NCBI GenBank assembly: GCA_021307315.1
Contig: JAJSPD010000078.1
Location: 62,001-126,000 of the forward strand
Source of the DNA: Bisporella sp. PMI_857
Lineage: Eukaryota; Ascomycota; Leotiomycetes; Helotiales; Helotiaceae
Direction of reading: 5' to 3'
DNA: 64,000 bases
Notes under the pieces: model-generated
What the model was told of the DNA's origin: nothing
Seen by the model: the letters and a program-made list of their open reading frames with translations, nothing else
The model's database searches: none
Made by a program: the position numbers and the translations under genes
In this document: positions 45,788 to 57,785 of the stretch, one piece after another
Layout of the letters: each line of letters starts with the position of its first letter
Numbering within the stretch: the first letter of the stretch is position 1

Positions 45788-48568
45788 ATGCCCGCCGCCA
45801 TCATGAATAGCACAGAGAGACAATTAATTGAGTCCTTGGGGTCCCAAGAACCGCAATCTCCCGCGTCAACAGACTCTGGAGACAACAGCAAGAAGCGGCC
45901 TACAGCTTCTGCCGGTCTTGATAGTAATGGAAACCCAAAACCGGTCAAACGGAGAGCTGCCAAAGCGTGCGCGGCATGCCGTGCCAGAAAAGTAAGATGC
46001 GACGTGATGCAGAGATACCACATCACGGCGGATGGTGAGGTCACGTGCTCGAATTGTACCATGGACGGTATCAAATGTGTAATTGAGGAGAGCAAACGCA
46101 GGAAGTGAGTCGAAAGTGCCGAGGCGGCATATTTTGGGAACTAATCAAGAAGCAGAAAGCACTTGAATGGGCAAACGCCTGCTCCTGCTGCGGCAGCAGT
46201 AACAGCACCACAAGCCCCGACAATGAATGGAGCCCAAGCTTGGAGAAGCGGACTTGTAAATCCAACAGATATCGCCAATCCTGAGGCTCGGAGGTGGAGT
46301 GGCTCAACTGCTATGTCAAACGATATCAGCGGGAATGACTTTTCCACGTCTGGGCACGTTCCGCATTCGATCTGTAAGTAATTTCAATACAAGATCCAAA
46401 TGCCATTTGCTCAGCTAATGTATCAGATCAAAATGTAAACCATCAGATGTCGAAGGCAGAGCTTATGAGACGACAAAGCTATGTGCCAACCGGTTTCGAA
46501 GCAGATCCTACGTACAATCTCCTCACATCCGCAGCCATGAGCGGCGACCTGAAAGCAACCCGAATCCAGTCTCCGTCGGCCCCTCCCGCTCCAGCCCTCA
46601 AGCACAAACTCCCCAACTACCTGAAGCCTCTGCCACCGCGGATGACCTCAGTGGACATCGATTACATGTTCGCTAAAGGCGCTCTGTCCCTCCCTGGTAT
46701 CCCTATACGTAATGCGCTCCTCCGAGCTTATCTCGAATATGTTCACCCATACATGCCGTTGCTAGAGGTACATGAGGTCCTCCGTATCATAGAAGATGGC
46801 ACGGGGGCATCAGGAAAGATCAGCTTGCTGCTCTTTCAAGCGATCATGTTTGCGGGCACGGCATTTGTTGACATTGAGTACTTGAGAAGTGCAGGATATA
46901 CCACAAGAAAAGCTGCCCGGAAAGCCTTCTTCCAAAAAGCGAGGGTACGTTTCGCAGCACTATCTTTAAGAGACATACTAATTATGGCAGGTGCTCTACG
47001 ACTTCGACTATGAAATCGACCGCGTTTCCCTTGTTCAGTCTCTCCTCCTCATGACATATTGGTACGAAACTCCAGACGATCAGAAAGACACATGGCATTG
47101 GATGGGAGTGGCCATTTCCTTGGCGCACACGATAGGTATGCACAGAAATCCGGAAAATTCGAGCATGGAGCCCAGCAAGAAAAAGCTGTGGAAGAGGATT
47201 TGGTGGTCTTGCTTTATGCGGGACCGCTTAGTCGCTCTGGGTATGCGAAGACCTACAAGAGTGAAGGATGAAGATTACGATGTTCCGATGCTCACGGAAG
47301 CGGATTTTGAGATTAGTCTTATTCCGGACCATATTACTATCATACCGCAAGAAAGCATAATGAGGGATGTAAATGCGCAGAGAGAACTGGCAGAGATGTG
47401 CATTGCGAAGGCAAAACTTTGCCTCTGTATATCTCATGTATTGACAGCTCAGTATTCCGTTCTCATTCGGCATCAGGGGATGCAGGGCAGGGAAGGCAGC
47501 ACTCGCTCGAGTGTAATGCTCTTTCCCAAGAAATTAGATCAAACGGATGAGGTGAGAAGCTGTGATGAGGAACTCACGACGTGGATAAATGAACTGCCAC
47601 GTTCGTGTCACTACTCGGACGATTTTGACTATGGGGATAAAGGGTCCTCGATTTACGTCCAGCGGTCTCTCCTTCACATGATATATTTCACCACACTATC
47701 CGCGCTTCATCGACCACAAGTTCTCCCTTCAGGTTCAACTGTCGAGCCAGAAAAGAGTAGAGAACTTCAAGATGTATCACGAAAGAAGGTCCGCGAAGCA
47801 TCCCGCGAGATCACCAGGATATCACAAAATCTGCACCGTCACAACCTCGAAAAATATCTCCCCACGACCGGTGTCACCGTCCTCCTCCCTGCCATAATAA
47901 TTCATCTGTTAGACATAAAATCCTGCAACGACGAGGCGAGGCAAGCAGCCATGGACGGCTTCGGTCAATGCATGCTCGTGCTCGAAAAACTACGCGATAA
48001 CTACGCCTCCGCCGACTTTGCGACGCAATTCCTTGAGGCCGCGATCCGTAAAGCAGACATCGATGTTGGTTTGTTAGCATCACAAACGAGGCAGACCAAC
48101 AACGATAAGATCGCCCAGCTCCGCGAGCTCTCCCTTGCCGCATCCTCACGCCGTACGCCTCCGCCAAATTCATCCGAAGAGGGAACGGGCCAGTTTAGAC
48201 CTGATTTCCACACCAGCGCCATGTTAGATATGAGCATCCCGCATCCAGCATCCTCCAATAGCACGCACAACGCCATTAGCGCCCGTACACCTCCCGATCA
48301 CGATTCTTTGCAGTCAACGAACGATCAGTTCAACGGTATGAGCTTTGCGCCGGCGCCAGCGCCTGACCCCACCATCGATTTGAACGATTACCTGAATTTC
48401 GGTAATGAGCCGGATTGGAATCTCCCACTAGAGGAAGGTGCGCATGGTGAGAGTGGTGGCTTTATGGGCGATATGAACTGGATCGATCAGGCGCCGGGAT
48501 GGTCGAGATTGAATAGTCCTTTGCCGGAGGTTCCTGAGTTTGGGGAGAGAGTGGAGATACTTGTTTGA
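45788..48568 (+). CDS. Zn2Cys6 transcription factor, CTF1-beta/FarB-like
   Basis: Nuclear regulator of the group that controls fatty-acid catabolism and cutinase genes (CTF1 in Fusarium, FarA/FarB in Aspergillus). Four exons (45788-46104, 46156-46373, 46427-46944, 46991-48568) give exactly 876 residues. The DNA-binding cluster follows KRRAAKA, with Cys at 61, 64, 71, 87, 90 and 97; the 15-residue gap between the third and fourth Cys is long for the class. The fungal-specific middle domain includes LPNYLKPLPPRMTSVDIDYM, LLEVHEVLRII, YWYETPDDQKDTWHWMGVAI and IWWSCFMRDRLVALGMRRP. The C-terminus is acidic and Pro/Asn rich (DLNDYLNFGNEPDWNLP), as expected for an activation region. It is preceded by a long gene-poor region. 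The CTF1-beta assignment is by overall resemblance. Confidence 0.9.
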
Positions 48569-50886
48569 GAATAATTGTGAAGTTAATCTAAGTTTGGAAT
48601 GCGCTGAGCGGCGGCAATATTGGCATTTTGGTCGTGTGGAAGGTATTTTCGGGCATTGTGTAGCGGAGTCCGGGGTATAGGGATGGGCTAATGGACCGGC
48701 GCTGGAGGTTTGATGAACCCAGACACAGTCACTGAATGCGTCTGAACAGACCGGATATGGAAATTCATGTAAAAGTTGACTACCTTAATGTTTTTCGTTT
48801 CTCGCGATATACCTAGCTTAGTACCTTGAAATAGGGCTATAATGAATGTAGACTTTCACGCGAATGCTCTCAGGTAAATGGCCAACATTCAACGCCTTCT
48901 GCGCAATACATGTATTCTTAGCTAGCTTTCTATAATCACCGACTAAGGTATATGTTTGCATGAGTCTCGTGTGATCAGGTAATAGTATAAGAATCTGTTC
49001 GACCACCATTTCTTACGACTTCTGCTACATACACACTTCTCTCCTTTTCCCTGTTCATCACGCAGAGAAACGCAACGGATGCTCAGCCATATACTCCCAT
49101 CTCCACAGCTCCTCCGTGTTCCGGAATATAGGGTTGATGCAATTCCTATTCTCCCCCCTCCGATCGTGCATAATTTTCCAGAGGTGCAGATGAGCGACCG
49201 AGGTAAGCTTTACATTTTTCGAATTCTTACGCATATATATCCTGAATCGCTGTACGGGGATTAGCTGTTTTCAATGACTTTGTGGCCCGCCGGCGTTCTT
49301 GTAGGTGTTTGGAAAGCGTTTTGATCATGTAGGCTTGGGCCGGGAAATCTTCCGATAACACACCTCTGTGATGCAACGGCTTCCAGCTTAGCACGGAAGT
49401 CGAAAGCTTCTTTACTGAACATGAACCACGTTTGCGGTTATCCGTCCCCACATTTCAGCCCCTATCGGTTAAGCGAAGAAGTTGCCAGAGCAGAAGAAAG
49501 TGTGCCGATTAGCTACTCAAAATCGTAATGATGATTGGCCAGTTTGTAATAGAAAAAAGTATGAACTCCAACTTCTCTTGTAAAGCCACCAAATCGCGCT
49601 CTTAAATCCTTCCTTAAAATAGCCACATCGTCTCATCTTTGGCCACTAACTATAGCCATTCCCCCGCTTGCATCGAGAAACCTCGAGATTCGAGCCGCGG
49701 CATTTACATGCTCCCATCCAGACTTAATCCTCGCCGATCCAAACCTCTTCTTCCCGCTCGACTCGTTTTTGTTTGGAGTCTTCTTGTTTGTCTGCTTGTT
49801 AGTCGGCTCTTCGCCGCTCAGCTCCAGTACCTCTTGGCATAAGGCCGATTCCCAGAGCTACTCTTTGATCAAAGCACGTTCCCTCAATTCCTCCTGGCTC
49901 AGCGCCGCTATTTCCGATATCTCCCTCTCCGCTCGCTTGATCCGCTTGATCGCCCTGTGGTTCGGAGTTGCAGGCGTAATTGCGGTGTTCTCTGTAGGTC
50001 ACCCCTCGGTGTGGGCTGCTCCTTCTGCTTTGTGCTCTGTCCGGCACTTCCTTTTAAGACGACAAGGTTCGCGGATAGGGTTGAGGCCATGGTTGGTTTC
50101 TTGAGTGTCGGAACGCTCTCGACCATGGGCTTCGAGGCTGGGGGTCGAAGATACTTGTGTGGGACCTGCGCGTAGGTCTTGGTGGTATGCTTCAATGCTG
50201 GTTGTTGCGCTTGAGCTCCCGGGCTTCTTCTTTTTCTTTCTGGACTTCTTTGACTTCTTAGCCGCCATCTCCGTATTTTCAGCTCTTGACTCGGTGCGCG
50301 AGAAAGTATGAGGTACCTTTTGATGACTCTTTGCGAAAGTTTCAGGATTGGTGTGGGAAAAAATGTATTTTGATGGTCAGGATTTGAATAAATTCAAATC
50401 AATAAGGTCTATTTTTGATACGACTTGTGGCCGGAAGCTCATTCCACTAGCTTGTAGCTGATTAAATATAGAAGCAAATCATGTCTAATAATGCTTAGAA
50501 ATATATGAGTAGTAAGAACTGTGAAGGTTAATATGCTCGTTTCCAGCACAAGATAGGCATTATAGAACTTGCCGCATTCTAAACACCTCATCACCAGAGA
50601 AATTTATAATTCTTAGGCATTATCAGATTGCTCTTCTGAGAAGGTGAATATTTTTGGGGCAGCCTTGTTGGCAATCCGAGTGCTGGGTCGGGATGGCGGC
50701 AATTTTCTAAAGCCATAAACACTGCTCATGCCTTTAACCCAAACCTCTTACGAATTGCAGAGATCCTTCTTCCCAACCACCATATGTAGTACTTTTGCAT
50801 ATCCTTCTATTTGCATTAACTCTCAAAACTTTTGCTTGGGCTTCACAAGCATCGCTTGCCAACCTCAGTGCGCTCCCAGATACAAA
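48569..50886. other. Gene-poor region with a lysine-rich degenerate coding remnant
   Basis: 2.3 kb. Most of it shows nothing. On the minus strand from 50268 to about 49870 there are charged, coding-like stretches in different frames: KKSKKSRKKKKKP, then KEKEEARELKRN, then VPHKYLRPPASKPMVE, then AIKRIKRAEREISEIAALSQ. They look like pieces of one short gene broken by shifts, or by introns I could not place. Confidence 0.4.
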
Positions 50887-53350
50887 ATGCCTTCCAAACG
50901 CAACAGATCTGAGCAGTCTCAGCCGTTAGGAAATCAAGAGAAACTCATCCAAAGAAATCGACTTCTAGTCCGTTTTGAAGCCGATATCCACTACGTGATC
51001 AGACGTGTCGGTTCTGTTCCATCTAGTCTTACAGAAAGCTCAGTTGATGATGAAACGCCAGAAAAAATACCAGTCAACCATTTGGACAATCTCTCGAAAC
51101 GTGTAAAAGCGCTTTTTAAATTGGTCTCCGATATTTATAAACTCACGCCATCTCAGATGTCAAAAGGTATCAGAGGTATAGACGGAAATGCAACCGCTTT
51201 GAAGCAATACTCGGATGCGGAGGATATCGATAACCAGAAGATTTACATTGTTGAGAAGCTTTGGGAAGCAAGTAATGAGGATATCTTCTCTGTTGTCTCT
51301 GAGCGAGGACTACATAGGCTACAGCGATCAACAATGACATATGTGAAGGAGCTTGTAAAGCTCATAGTGGAGGAACGGCATTGGACAGTATGGTATTTTT
51401 CGGCAGCGTACTCACCTGAGATCCCCATGCTGGCATACTCTAGTGAAGAAGAAGGAGGAGGAGAAGAAGAAGCTCTCGGTGAATGGCGTACTACAGTTGA
51501 GTCTCGAATCTTATTCGTCCAAGAGCTGCCTGCTCCCGGTTCGGTCGTCGTGGATATGATGTCGAAGTATTTCTTGGCCCTTGATTGCGAAACTCCAGTA
51601 ACATATGTCACGAATGGGCTGGAGCTGTGCCGCCAGTGTCCGAGGTTCCGAGAATATATTGAGTTCACTCGTGAGAAGGGAGGCGACTCGGCAACTAGGC
51701 ATTGGGATGATTCCGGATTCTTGAAACTTTATTTTCAAGAGATGATTTCCTACTTCTGTCAACGATTGAACGCTGATCCCAATGCATTCTCTCTCGACAT
51801 TCGAGAACTCTATCCCACAAATCACAACGATACATCTCAATGGGCCTGGTTCATGATCGGTTTGCGCGATTTGCCTCAGATGATCGGCCTGTGTTTGAGC
51901 TAGATCAAGGATAAGAATGTCGATATCTCAATGGACGATATAGGATTGAAGTTACGAGTGAAGAGGCTCGCTGCTTTTCTTGAAGCCCCACAAGAGTTCG
52001 TAGACAAGGTAGTGGGCACTGACTTCGCGGTGCCTGAGCCTCAACAGCATGATATCTCTTTCAGGAATAGGTTCAATGCTGACAACGCTCCCCCTCGTAA
52101 GCTCTCTTGGATGCGGATCTATACGTAGCGGTACTAACTGCATATCTAGGCGATCCAGCACCTTGCTTGCCTCCGTTGTGGCCTAGCAGGAAAATGTATG
52201 TCACTTCAGAGGGCTTTGAGTAGAATCTGTCTCCAAAATTCTCGATGGTGCAAGGTTAGTCTAACACGATATGCACACAGTATTTATGCTAACTAATGAT
52301 TTTACTAGTCCCAAAGAATTCGGATGGCTCTCTCTGGCAGTGCGTGGATGTACCAGTGAATATTGAAGAGTATAAGAAATATGCTCCAAGGAGACAAACT
52401 GAACATATCAAGGAGTCCAAGTTTCTCGACCATTTCTCCTAGTATGCCTGGTTTGTTCTACAAGAAGGCCAGAATGGACCTGCCAACGAGAAAGGAAGTA
52501 GGTTTCACAGAGTTATCTGGGCTATAAAAGAGCTTCAAGGCTATCTCGACAAATTGTGGCAGAAACTTGACAACGACATGGGATTATTTACAAATTTTGA
52601 CGATGAAAGTTTTTCTGAGATCCACCAAAGAGTCAATACATGGCTGGCTGCGGAAGAGGAGCTTGCGAGTCTGTGCGCTTGGGATGAGGAACAAAAGCAG
52701 CATCAGAATTCAAGACTTGTAGAAGTTGTACAGGCTCCGGAACAGAAGTTCAATAAGGTCTTGGCAGAAAGAGATGCAATTCCGCAAAAGCGTTTGATCA
52801 GTATGCCAAGCGAGTCGCCAGGGAAGAGACACAAATTTCATGCAAAGATTACAGCGGTGCAACGGGCCTTCGAAGAATCCAAGGATCTAGAGTAATACAT
52901 TTCGACAGACTTAGGATCAGACATCAAGCTGAGCACCAAGCCAGCAACGAGCATTTCCGACTTAGAGGCGATAAGCCCATACAAAATGGTGCTAGCTAAG
53001 CTCAAGCACGGCTAGAGACAAGTGAAGGCGTTGCCTTGGAGCTACCACATGGAGGCCCAGCAGCTGAATTGAAAGTGGATTCTTCAAATAGCCTATCTCA
53101 ACGACATGTCAGCACAAATTCAGCAGTGAGCAATGTTCCAGTCATAAGTACTACAATCGCCACCGAAGCTTATACCACCCAAACCAACTCAACTACAGCC
53201 GCAACTAAGCCTAATAAAAGCAACTGTCTGAACTTTTTGGTTGGAGCGGTTTACCTGACAACGGCAGCGGGTACTTGTCCTATATATGCCCACACCTGGG
53301 AGGAGTGGAATACGAAAAACCAGAAGACAGTTGCTGAAAATGCTCCTTGA
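50887..53350 (+). pseudogene. Unidentified long gene interrupted by in-frame TAG codons (RIP-like)
   Basis: The frame starting MPSKRNRSEQ at 50887 is open for 338 codons to a TAG at 51901-51903. Coding-like sequence continues in the same frame through two well-formed introns (52097-52149 and 52255-52308, both with CTAAC branch points and TAG acceptors), interrupted by TAG at 52221-52223 and 52440-52442. It ends at TAA 52893-52895. A further frame, itself broken by a TAA, runs to TGA at 53348-53350. Each stop would become Gln by a single T-to-C reversal in a CpA context. I do not recognise the family. The protein is charged, with segments such as LPPLWPSRK, DGSLWQCVDVPV and IWAIKELQGYLDKLWQKLD, and an end with CPIYAHTWEEW. 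An intact short form of 338 residues is possible. Confidence 0.6.
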
Positions 53351-54765
53351 AGTGTCCTGCTAGCTCTGCTGTATCGAAGCTTGGTATATACTTCTCTTCC
53401 TGGGATATTCTCTCTGTTTGTCCCCGCTCTTGTTGCTAACCGAAATCTTGAGCGTTCAACGTGATTTCTTTAGCAAATATGAATTCAGTTAAGTCGAAGG
53501 CAACCTTTGTGTTAATGATAGAGGTGCTCCAGATATGCTCTTCTCTAGTAGCGCATACCAGTATAGTAGAAGTGGCCTGACATAACGATCATAGATGTTT
53601 GAGGTGATGGATAACGTTGATATGAAGAATCCCATTCTGTGTGTACTATAATTATTTCCCTCAATAAAAGGTATTTTAGTCGACAAAGGTTCCCTAATGT
53701 GTCTCTGCTCTGTTATATATTGCCAAGGGCAGAAGTAGAATCAAGCTCCATGCCAAAGCTGATGCCTTGATAGCATGGAAAGAGAAACTCGCTACTGTAA
53801 GCACACATGCTCCTCGGTGCTCTAATATGTGCTCTCGTCATTAATTAACACTGATAGGCATAAATTCCAGGTTCTGTTCGCTACTGCCGCTGCTCGCGCC
53901 TATGTCACTGTAGGCAGTATATCATAAATATCAACTGGGACCAGCATGACTGATCCATTTGTGAGCTAAGTATATGAAAAGCAATTTGTATCTAAGCATT
54001 GAAAATAGTGACCACCTCCCCCCCCCCCCCAAAAAAAAACATTTTTTCCTCTCCATTTACCTTCCTTAGGGATTATACAAAGTCATGGATAGGACTACAC
54101 GGGCCTGCTACTTCGAACGCGGACTACAATCGCCCTGACAACCCTAGCTAGGAGCACACATAAGATCTTACCCTTCGGGACAGACTTCTATAGCATTCGC
54201 TCCTCCACTTAGCTGCTAATGTATACATCCTTTCCAAAGAAATATCTACGACAGCATTAAGCTTTTCCAATTGCGTTGGTTAAATCTTGCAGACGGATAA
54301 AAAAAGAAGAAATGTGGTAGTGGGAGATTGTCTCAGAGGTCAGGACAATGAAGTTTGTTTCCAGCTATCACGTTCGTTACGTATCTATCATTAACGTATT
54401 GAGAAGATATTGAATACATATGCATTTTTCAAGTTTTGGTTAAGACTTGAGATTCCTAAGCTCATTTCAAGATGTTACCTAGATCCATGATACTCGGGGA
54501 ACTCTGCAATTAAAAAGATTATGTATTATTGACCGTGGCACTAGTGACGTGTTTCTTTATCATATGTGTGTAGTATTAATAGAGAAAGACATACGTGTGA
54601 TGAATGTTTAATTTCTATATGTACACCCAGGTAATATCCATCCTAAAGAATGAATTATGCTTTTGATTGTCTATACAACCAAACCACCATGGATCTCCAT
54701 GGCTACGACTCAGGCCCTAGCTTCAACAAGTTGGAAGGAACAACAGCGATACAAGAGACACCCAT
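53351..54765. other. Intergenic region
   Basis: 1.4 kb of AT-rich sequence without a supportable gene; it contains a poly-C/poly-A junction. Confidence 0.5.
54018..54039. repeat. C13-A9 homopolymer junction
   Basis: Thirteen C followed directly by nine A. Confidence 0.85.
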
Positions 54766-56317
54766 CTACGAATATGTCACCGTGGTAGTACGTGTCTGGA
54801 TAATGTTTTTCTGCGAGCTGTTGTCCCTTGGGGCATCCCAGCTTAAAATATCATCATCTGATCCATTGTTCTTCTCGCGACTTCGACGCCCATGCTCAAC
54901 ATCAACCATTGTATCAAGCGCATAGCTGTGTTCATCGTCAAAGCGACTGTATTTATCAGGACAGCTTCGTGACCCAATGTTCGGCGTGATAAGCTGACTG
55001 GGATTGGAAGGGCCGTAGGTCTGTTTTGCATAACTGCTACCCAAGATCTTGGGCGAGATGGCGCTGATGAATAGCTTAAGTGTGCTGAGGGTGCCGCAAA
55101 TGACGGACATGTTTGCCTCTGCAAAAATCCACAGTAGGACGGGTCCGCCTCCCCAAGTCTGATCCGCGTCAGACATAGAGTTGATGAGGGTGATAAGACG
55201 CATGATGGAAGTGAAGACAGTTCTGTGTGGTATTAATCTGAGGCATGCGGGCGGCAAGGAGCATGCGTGGACGCTTACACGACACCGACGCTAAACATGA
55301 AGACCAGGTTGATCTTCTGCCTGCGCGGGATCCGCAAGTTGATGACGACGGGAAGTGGCACTGCAAGCACCATGGAATCGGTCACAGCTCCAACAATCGC
55401 AGTGGCCTTATAGATATTAGGTCTGTTTATACACTTGGATTGAATGGTTATATCCCAAGCCCCTGAGATAGGTTTACAAGGAAAGATCGTGATGAACAAA
55501 GTGCTGTTGAACTGGACATGACGATGGCTATTACAGTACACACTGTGTACTTGAACCATCTTTGCAGCGCTATGCGACGATAGAGCAGAAGTAGTGCCAT
55601 TTTAGCGCCAGCTTGTACGAGATTGTACAGAATTGGTAGGATGTATAGCGTCTTCACAAACTGCATGAACTTGGTAAGTGGCATTTCCCAACCGCGGGTG
55701 CCCATTATACCAGCAGCAAAATCCTCTGTAGCAAACAAATTAGTCAGGATCCTAGTATGTCGTTCGGTAGATTTAAATGGTACTCACTTATTATATGAAT
55801 CTGGAGCACTGTGGGAAATATCTATGTGTAACAAGGTCAGCAATACTGTATAAATACTCCGCCTTCATCAGGAGAATTGGGACAACAACAGCCACATTAG
55901 CAACCATGCTTCCGACGGTTTAGTACATTGTATTTGCGCGAAAAGGTTGATTTCTCCTGACTACCTTGCGCCTGGTGATATAGAGAGATGTTTCATAACC
56001 CCCTTATATTCCCTGTCACGATTTATAAATGGAAAGCTACAGAGGGCGGCTTACATATGCGATGGCCAAAAAGGCTGTGGCAAGGTTAGCCAAGATATCG
56101 CACTATATAATTAGGACTAACCATCTTCAATCTGAATTCTCTTCTGGATGAATGCCTTCACATACACTCTCTGGCCCATGAACACGATGCACAGGGAGTT
56201 GCCGACGCCGAACAGCCAGTAAGCTGCGGGCACACTGTTGCGCTGGGGATGGTCGAAATTGACAACATAGTCTATTGGTGGAGGCAGAGCTACGGGAACT
56301 CCATTGACCAAAGCCAC
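54766..56317 (-). pseudogene. Fungal rhodopsin-like (SAT4-type) membrane protein with one frameshift
   Basis: Seven-helix integral membrane protein of the fungal rhodopsin-like family found near many secondary-metabolism genes; biochemical role unknown. Exons 56317-56122, 56074-56055, 55821-55788, 55725-55279 and 55222-54766 carry the family segments PAAYWLFGVGNSLCIVFMGQRVYVKAFIQ, FAAGIMGTRGWEMPL, LYILPILYNLVQAGAKMALL, RWFKYTV, FPCKPISGAWDITI and GPVLLWIFAEANMSVICG. The frame is sound except within exon 4. Near 55506-55526 the reading shifts by one base between VIAIVM and TIFPCKPIS, with no room for an intron, so the message would end early. It could be a sequencing error or a recent lesion. 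Exon 2 is only 20 nt and intron 3 is 233 nt. It is head-to-head with the oxidase remnant. Confidence 0.72.
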
Positions 56318-56622
56318 AATGGGTAGAGGTGCTGTGACTAGATACGTGCGAAGGTGAATATATCTCTAAGAGGTAGAGTACAAAGAAAACCGGCTGGTCC
56401 TGTGATAGCTCCACCACTGGCAGTCCTTTTACGAGCACTCTTTCCATCAACGAGAAAAAACAAATAACATTGCGAGGGGATGGTCGACGACTTAAACAGG
56501 ATATACCTAGGGAGTCAAGTCCTAGCGGTTCACTGTTGATGGAAGCGACAGACTGTGACCCTAGCACAATTGAATGATCTCTTAATCTAGAGACTTGAGC
56601 ACAAGATTACTTCGAACATGGG

Positions 56623-57785
56623 TTGACAATATCCTGCCCGAAAATTCGGGATGATCAGCATGACGATAAACATGGAAGAGTGGTAGCTGGTGGAAGAGAG
56701 GGCAATGTTGGTGTTGCTGGCCTAATTTTGGGTGGTGGGAACACTTTCTTCACCGCAAGAGCTGGTTTTGCTTGTGATAATGTGGTTGAGTATGAGGTTG
56801 TGTTGGCTGATGGGGAGATTGCCACAGCTGATAAAAGCAACTATGAAGATCTGTTCCGCGCGCTCAAAAGAGGATCGAATAATTTTGGCATAGTGACCAA
56901 CTTTGAAATGGGAACGTTTAAATGTGACAAGGTCTGGGGCGGTATGGTCTTCTTCCCTAAACAGATCACTCCCCAGGCTGTCGAGGCTTTATCTACCTTC
57001 ACCGATAATGTGCCAAATGCAATCTGGTGACGGTTTTCACGTATATTCCAGATTTCAAAGACATCGTGATAGCTACATTGTACGCCAATGTAGCTGGTGT
57101 CGAGAAGCCATCCGCTTACAAGCAATGGCTGGAGTTGCCGTCTATGATGGCAACCGTCAAGATGACCTCCGTAAGTGAGATGGCCTTTGAGTACAACATT
57201 CCTGCACAGCACTAGTAAGTTCATGCTCCTAAATTCTTGTCAGGCCTGACTAACATTAACTAACACAACCTCAAAGCACTACCTGGTTTACCGCAAGCTT
57301 CAAAAACGATCCTCGCATCATAGCAAAAGCTAATGAGTTGCATAAAAAGTTGGTCGAAGAACTCAAGGAAATTGATCCCGAAGGCAGTTTCAGTTTCATC
57401 ACGCAATGCTTGTTCCAGCCTCTGCCCAAGTTATATGCTGAGCGATCAGTGGCGGTTGGCGGTAATGTTATGGGTGTTGAACGACACGCTCACAACGGAG
57501 TCTTGTGGCTCGCTGTGACCATGATGAAAATTGCTGAGCATGAAGCGCTTGCATATCCAAACAAAAAAGCTTGGGTCCAGGCCGTGAAAGATTATGCTGC
57601 GACCTAGAAGATGGAACCTGGAGTGGACGTATCTCAACTACGCGGACCCCAGCCAGGACTCGCTATCATCTTACGGTACCGAGAATATTAAGAAGATGAG
57701 GAATGTAGCAGCAAAATACGATCCAGATAGAGTCTTTCAAAGGCTGTGCCCTGGAGGCTATAAGCTTTCCGCCGTGACTATTTGA
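56623..57785 (+). pseudogene. FAD-linked oxidase (berberine-bridge-like), 5'-truncated pseudogene
   Basis: Remnant of a flavin-linked oxidoreductase of the FAD-binding-4/BBE group. Homology begins abruptly at VVAGGREGNVGVAGLILGGG. The upstream flavin-binding half, with the expected RGGGH segment, is absent. It continues FDNV-type sequence (ACDNVVEYEVVLADGEI, FGIVTNF). A one-base shift near 57022 gives TGA at 57028-57030, after which VFTYIPDFKDIVIATLYANV follows in another frame. A normal intron lies at 57215-57276, then WFTASFKNDPRIIAKANELH. TAG at 57605-57607 and another shift precede the C-terminal flavin region (LNYADPSQDSLSSYG, NVAAKYDPDRVFQRL). At least three lesions mean it is inactive. 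Confidence 0.88.

Noticed and set aside
51243..51840. Minus-strand frames opposite the TAG-interrupted gene
   Set aside because: The plus strand has the consistent coding pattern and introns; the minus frames are Ser-rich shadows.
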